A DNA stretch of 64,000 nt from the NCBI RefSeq assembly GCF_046773475.1, contig NZ_CP177239.1, positions 1,612,001-1,676,000 on the forward strand, given 5' to 3'. Each line of letters starts with the position of its first letter. The first letter of the stretch is position 1. Source of the DNA: Nitratireductor aquimarinus. GTDB lineage: Bacteria > Pseudomonadota > Alphaproteobacteria > Rhizobiales > Rhizobiaceae. Of this stretch, positions 61,652-64,000 are shown piece by piece. Under the pieces are notes generated by a model, which was given only the letters and a program-made list of their open reading frames with translations, was not told the DNA's origin and searched no databases. The position numbers and the translations under genes are program-made.

Positions 61652-63157
61652 CTATTCCGCAGCGTGCTGCGGTGTCTTGCCGGTCACCGGAACCGCATTG
61701 GCCTCATAGCCGTGCGCTTCCTTCAGCGCCTTGCGCACGCCGTTCCCGTAATCGGGATGCACCTTGTCGAAATGCGCGAGCTGGCGCTCGATGATTTCGC
61801 CTGGCACCCCGCCCATGGCGGCGGCGATGTTGGAGAACAGCCGGTTTTTCTCGCCCTCGTCGAAGAGGTTGAAGAGCGCGCGCGGCTGGCCGTAATCATC
61901 ATTGCCGATGCGGTGGTTATAGCGATCCGCATCGCCCGAGATCCTGAGCGGCGGCTCCTTCGCAGCCGGGCTTTCCACCGGACCGCCAAAGGAATTGGGC
62001 TCATAGAATGCATCCGGATTGCCGGTCTTGATGCCGCCGAACGTGTTCATCTCGCCATCACGGTGATAGTGGTGAACCGGGCATTTCGGCTGGTTTACCG
62101 GGATCGTCTCATAATGCGTGCCCAGCCGGTAACGGTGCGCATCGGCGTAGGAGAAGATGCGCGCCTGCAGCATCTTGTCCGGCGAGTAGCTGATACCCGG
62201 CACGATGTTGGAGGGCGAGAACGCCGCGTTCTCGATCTCGGTGAAGTAGTTGTCCGGGTTGCGGTTCAGCTCCATCACACCGATGTCGATGGGCGGATAG
62301 TCCGCGTGCGGCCATACCTTGGTGAGATCGAACGGATTGTACTCGGTCTTCTCCGCATCGGCCTCGGGCATGATCTGCACCTGCACCTTCCACTTGGGGA
62401 ATTCGCCGCGCTCAATCGTGCCGAACAGAGCTTCCTGATAGCTTTCGCGGGTCTTCCCGACCACCTCTTCAGCCTCGGCATTGGTGTAATGCTTGTGGCC
62501 CTGCATGGTCTTGAAGTGGAATTTCACCCAGAAGCGCTCACCCTTGTCGTTCCACAGCGAATAGGTGTGTGAGCCGTAGCCGTTCATGTACATCGGCGCG
62601 ACCGGCAGGCCGCGGTCGGACATGAGGATGGTCACCTGATGCAGGCTTTCCGGCGACAGCGACCAGAAATCCCACATCGCCGTGGGCGACCGCAGATTGG
62701 TGCGCGGGTGACGCTTCTGCGTGTGAATGAAGTCCGGGAATTTCAGCGCATCGCGGACGAAAAAGACGGGCGTGTTGTTGCCCACCAGATCCCAGTTGCC
62801 GTCCTCGGTGTAGAATTTGAGTGCAAAGCCGCGCACGTCGCGCTCGGCGTCGGCTGCGCCCGCCTCGCCCGCAACGGTGGAGAAGCGCGCCAGCATCGGC
62901 GTTTCAGCGCCCGGCTGCAGCGCCTTGGCGATGGTGTATTTCGAAATGTCGCCGGTGATCTTCAGCACGCCATGCGCGCCCCAGCCCTTGGCGTGCACCA
63001 CGCGCTCGGGAATGCGTTCGCGGTTCTGGTGCGCAAGCTTTTCGATGAGCTGGTAGTCCTGAAGGAGAACCGGTCCGCGCTCACCCGCAGTCACGGAATT
63101 CTGGTTGTCGCTGACGGGGGCGCCAGCGGACGTGGTCATCGTGGGTTTGTCTGCCAT
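61652..63157 (-). CDS. Monofunctional haem catalase (small-subunit, clade 3 type)
   Basis: 501-residue catalase that disproportionates hydrogen peroxide. The catalytic His is in RVVHAKGWGAHG, Asn in NNTPVFFVRDALKFPDF, and the haem-ligand Tyr in ARIFSYADAHRYRLGTHY. Length indicates a small-subunit enzyme of the KatA type. No signal peptide, so it is cytoplasmic. ATG 63157 follows GGGAG by nine bases. It is divergent from oxyR with 140 bp between, the usual arrangement for OxyR-induced catalase. Confidence 0.95.
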   Translation of the reverse strand: MADKPTMTTSAGAPVSDNQNSVTAGERGPVLLQDYQLIEKLAHQNRERIPERVVHAKGWGAHGVLKITGDISKYTIAKALQPGAETPMLARFSTVAGEAGAADAERDVRGFALKFYTEDGNWDLVGNNTPVFFVRDALKFPDFIHTQKRHPRTNLRSPTAMWDFWSLSPESLHQVTILMSDRGLPVAPMYMNGYGSHTYSLWNDKGERFWVKFHFKTMQGHKHYTNAEAEEVVGKTRESYQEALFGTIERGEFPKWKVQVQIMPEADAEKTEYNPFDLTKVWPHADYPPIDIGVMELNRNPDNYFTEIENAAFSPSNIVPGISYSPDKMLQARIFSYADAHRYRLGTHYETIPVNQPKCPVHHYHRDGEMNTFGGIKTGNPDAFYEPNSFGGPVESPAAKEPPLRISGDADRYNHRIGNDDYGQPRALFNLFDEGEKNRLFSNIAAAMGGVPGEIIERQLAHFDKVHPDYGNGVRKALKEAHGYEANAVPVTGKTPQHAAE

Positions 63158-63297
63158 GAAAGATACTCCCTTGCTTGCTCTCCGGTGCCTGACCGGTTGC
63201 CGGTTGGACTGCGGCATGGCTTGGAACAAATTGAAGGTAGTCACGCCGCCTCATAAATTCCAATTGTCTTTCATATTCGATGCGATAATCTGAAGTT

Positions 63298-64000
63298 ATG
63301 ATACGCCTCACCATCAGACAGATGCAGTATTTCGAGCGACTGGCCGAAACGCTTCATTTCGGACGCGCGGCCACGAGCTGCGGCGTGACCCAGCCTGCCC
63401 TTTCGGCGCAGATTTCTGAAATGGAGGCGCAGCTCGGTTTCAAGCTGTTCGAACGCGGCAGCGGGGCCGTGCGCCTGACCGCCGAGGCTCATACGCTGCT
63501 TCCGCGCGTGGTGCGCATTCTCTCCGAGATCCGGGAGCTGGAGGGCGAGGCCCGGCGCGAGCGCCAGGCGCTTGAAGGCCGTTTCCGCCTTGGTGTCATC
63601 CCTACGATTGCGCCTTACCTGCTGCCCGAGCTTCTGCCGCTTCTCAAACAGCGGTTTCCCAAACTGCGGCTGGAGGTGCGCGAGGCGGTTACCGAGACGC
63701 TGGCCGAGGACACGGCGACCGGCAGGCTCGATGCCATGATCGCGGCGCGGCCCATCAATGACAACCGGTTGCTGCCCGAAGCGCTTTTTGACGACCCCTT
63801 CTATCTCGCCGTGCCGAGCGAAGACGCCGAACGCCTTGCCCCGCCCGTGGCGCAGGAGAGCATGGCGCTCGAACGGCTGATGCTTCTGGAAGACGGGCAC
63901 TGCATGCGCGGACAGGCGCTGGAAATCTGCGGCAAGGTGAAACCGGTCACCATGGAGACCTTTGGCGCAACCAGCCTGACGACGCTTTTGCACATGGTGT
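63298..64000 (+). CDS. oxyR: OxyR, peroxide-sensing LysR-type regulator (3' end cut off)
   Basis: First 234 residues of a LysR-type regulator. HTH: RAATSCGVTQPALSAQISEM. The redox pair is visible: Cys202 in GHCMRGQALEIC and Cys211, nine apart, matching Cys199 and Cys208 of E. coli OxyR. ATG 63298 opens the helix-turn-helix at the usual distance (MIRLTIRQMQYFERLAET). It is divergent from the catalase gene and would activate it on peroxide stress, binding in 63158-63297. The gene continues past the window. Confidence 0.93.
   Translation, partial: MIRLTIRQMQYFERLAETLHFGRAATSCGVTQPALSAQISEMEAQLGFKLFERGSGAVRLTAEAHTLLPRVVRILSEIRELEGEARRERQALEGRFRLGVIPTIAPYLLPELLPLLKQRFPKLRLEVREAVTETLAEDTATGRLDAMIAARPINDNRLLPEALFDDPFYLAVPSEDAERLAPPVAQESMALERLMLLEDGHCMRGQALEICGKVKPVTMETFGATSLTTLLHMV

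Overview
The window is a GC-rich chromosome segment that fits an alphaproteobacterium of the Hyphomicrobiales (Rhizobiales). Its exopolysaccharide genes are of the rhizobial ExoY/ExoP/ExoF/ExoQ/ExoK type. It carries a rhizobial-type aldolase/dehydrogenase fusion, the palindromic intergenic repeats common in Mesorhizobium-like genomes, and many GGGAGG ribosome sites with ATG, GTG or TTG starts. I cannot name the genus. No rRNA, tRNA, CRISPR array, insertion sequence or prophage block was seen.

Layout. Positions 1-2400 hold a HigB/HigA-type toxin-antitoxin pair and a BCCT osmolyte transporter. Positions 2.8-13.7 kb form a sugar-salvage regulon: a SorC-family regulator, a class II aldolase/short-chain dehydrogenase fusion, a three-gene ABC importer, 5-methylthioribose kinase (mtnK) and methylthioribose-1-phosphate isomerase (mtnA). 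Together these could import and phosphorylate methylthioribose or 5-deoxyribose, isomerise it, and cleave it to DHAP plus an aldehyde that the dehydrogenase half then oxidises or reduces. A roughly 535 bp tandem duplication of repeat-rich DNA separates the convergent aldolase and ABC genes.

Positions 13.8-48.7 kb form a Wzx/Wzy exopolysaccharide locus. It has two regulators (a LuxR-type protein with an apparently dead receiver domain and a Crp/Fnr protein), a pyruvyl transferase, a Wzy polymerase, a GH16 glycanase, a Wzx flippase, an ExoY-like priming transferase, three glycosyltransferases, a Wzc/ExoP protein and an ExoF/Wza exporter. Nested inside it, at 20.0-38.4 kb, is a hybrid assembly line: A-T, then KS-AT-ACP-aminotransferase-C-A-T, then C-(eroded A)-T-TE. 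Around it lie its own phosphopantetheinyl transferase, a DegT aminotransferase, a GMC oxidoreductase and a protein resembling glycan formyl/glycosyl transferases. The second A domain has a near-perfect glycine code. The last module is degenerate: Gln replaces the catalytic His of the C domain, only a stub of the A domain remains, and the thioesterase nucleophile is Cys. The nesting suggests a small amino-polyketide/peptide that decorates or accompanies the polysaccharide. This is the strongest candidate for an undescribed system here.

Positions 48.7-64 kb are mostly housekeeping genes: an unrecognised Rossmann-like protein coupled to panB-panC, a stress-type membrane operon (two HdeD-like proteins, an AI-2E-type permease, a two-TM K+ channel), a phospholipase D-type enzyme, an ArsC/Spx-like protein, guaA, mtnN with a PaaI-type thioesterase, an RsmB-type RNA methyltransferase, and a catalase divergent from oxyR, which is cut by the window end.
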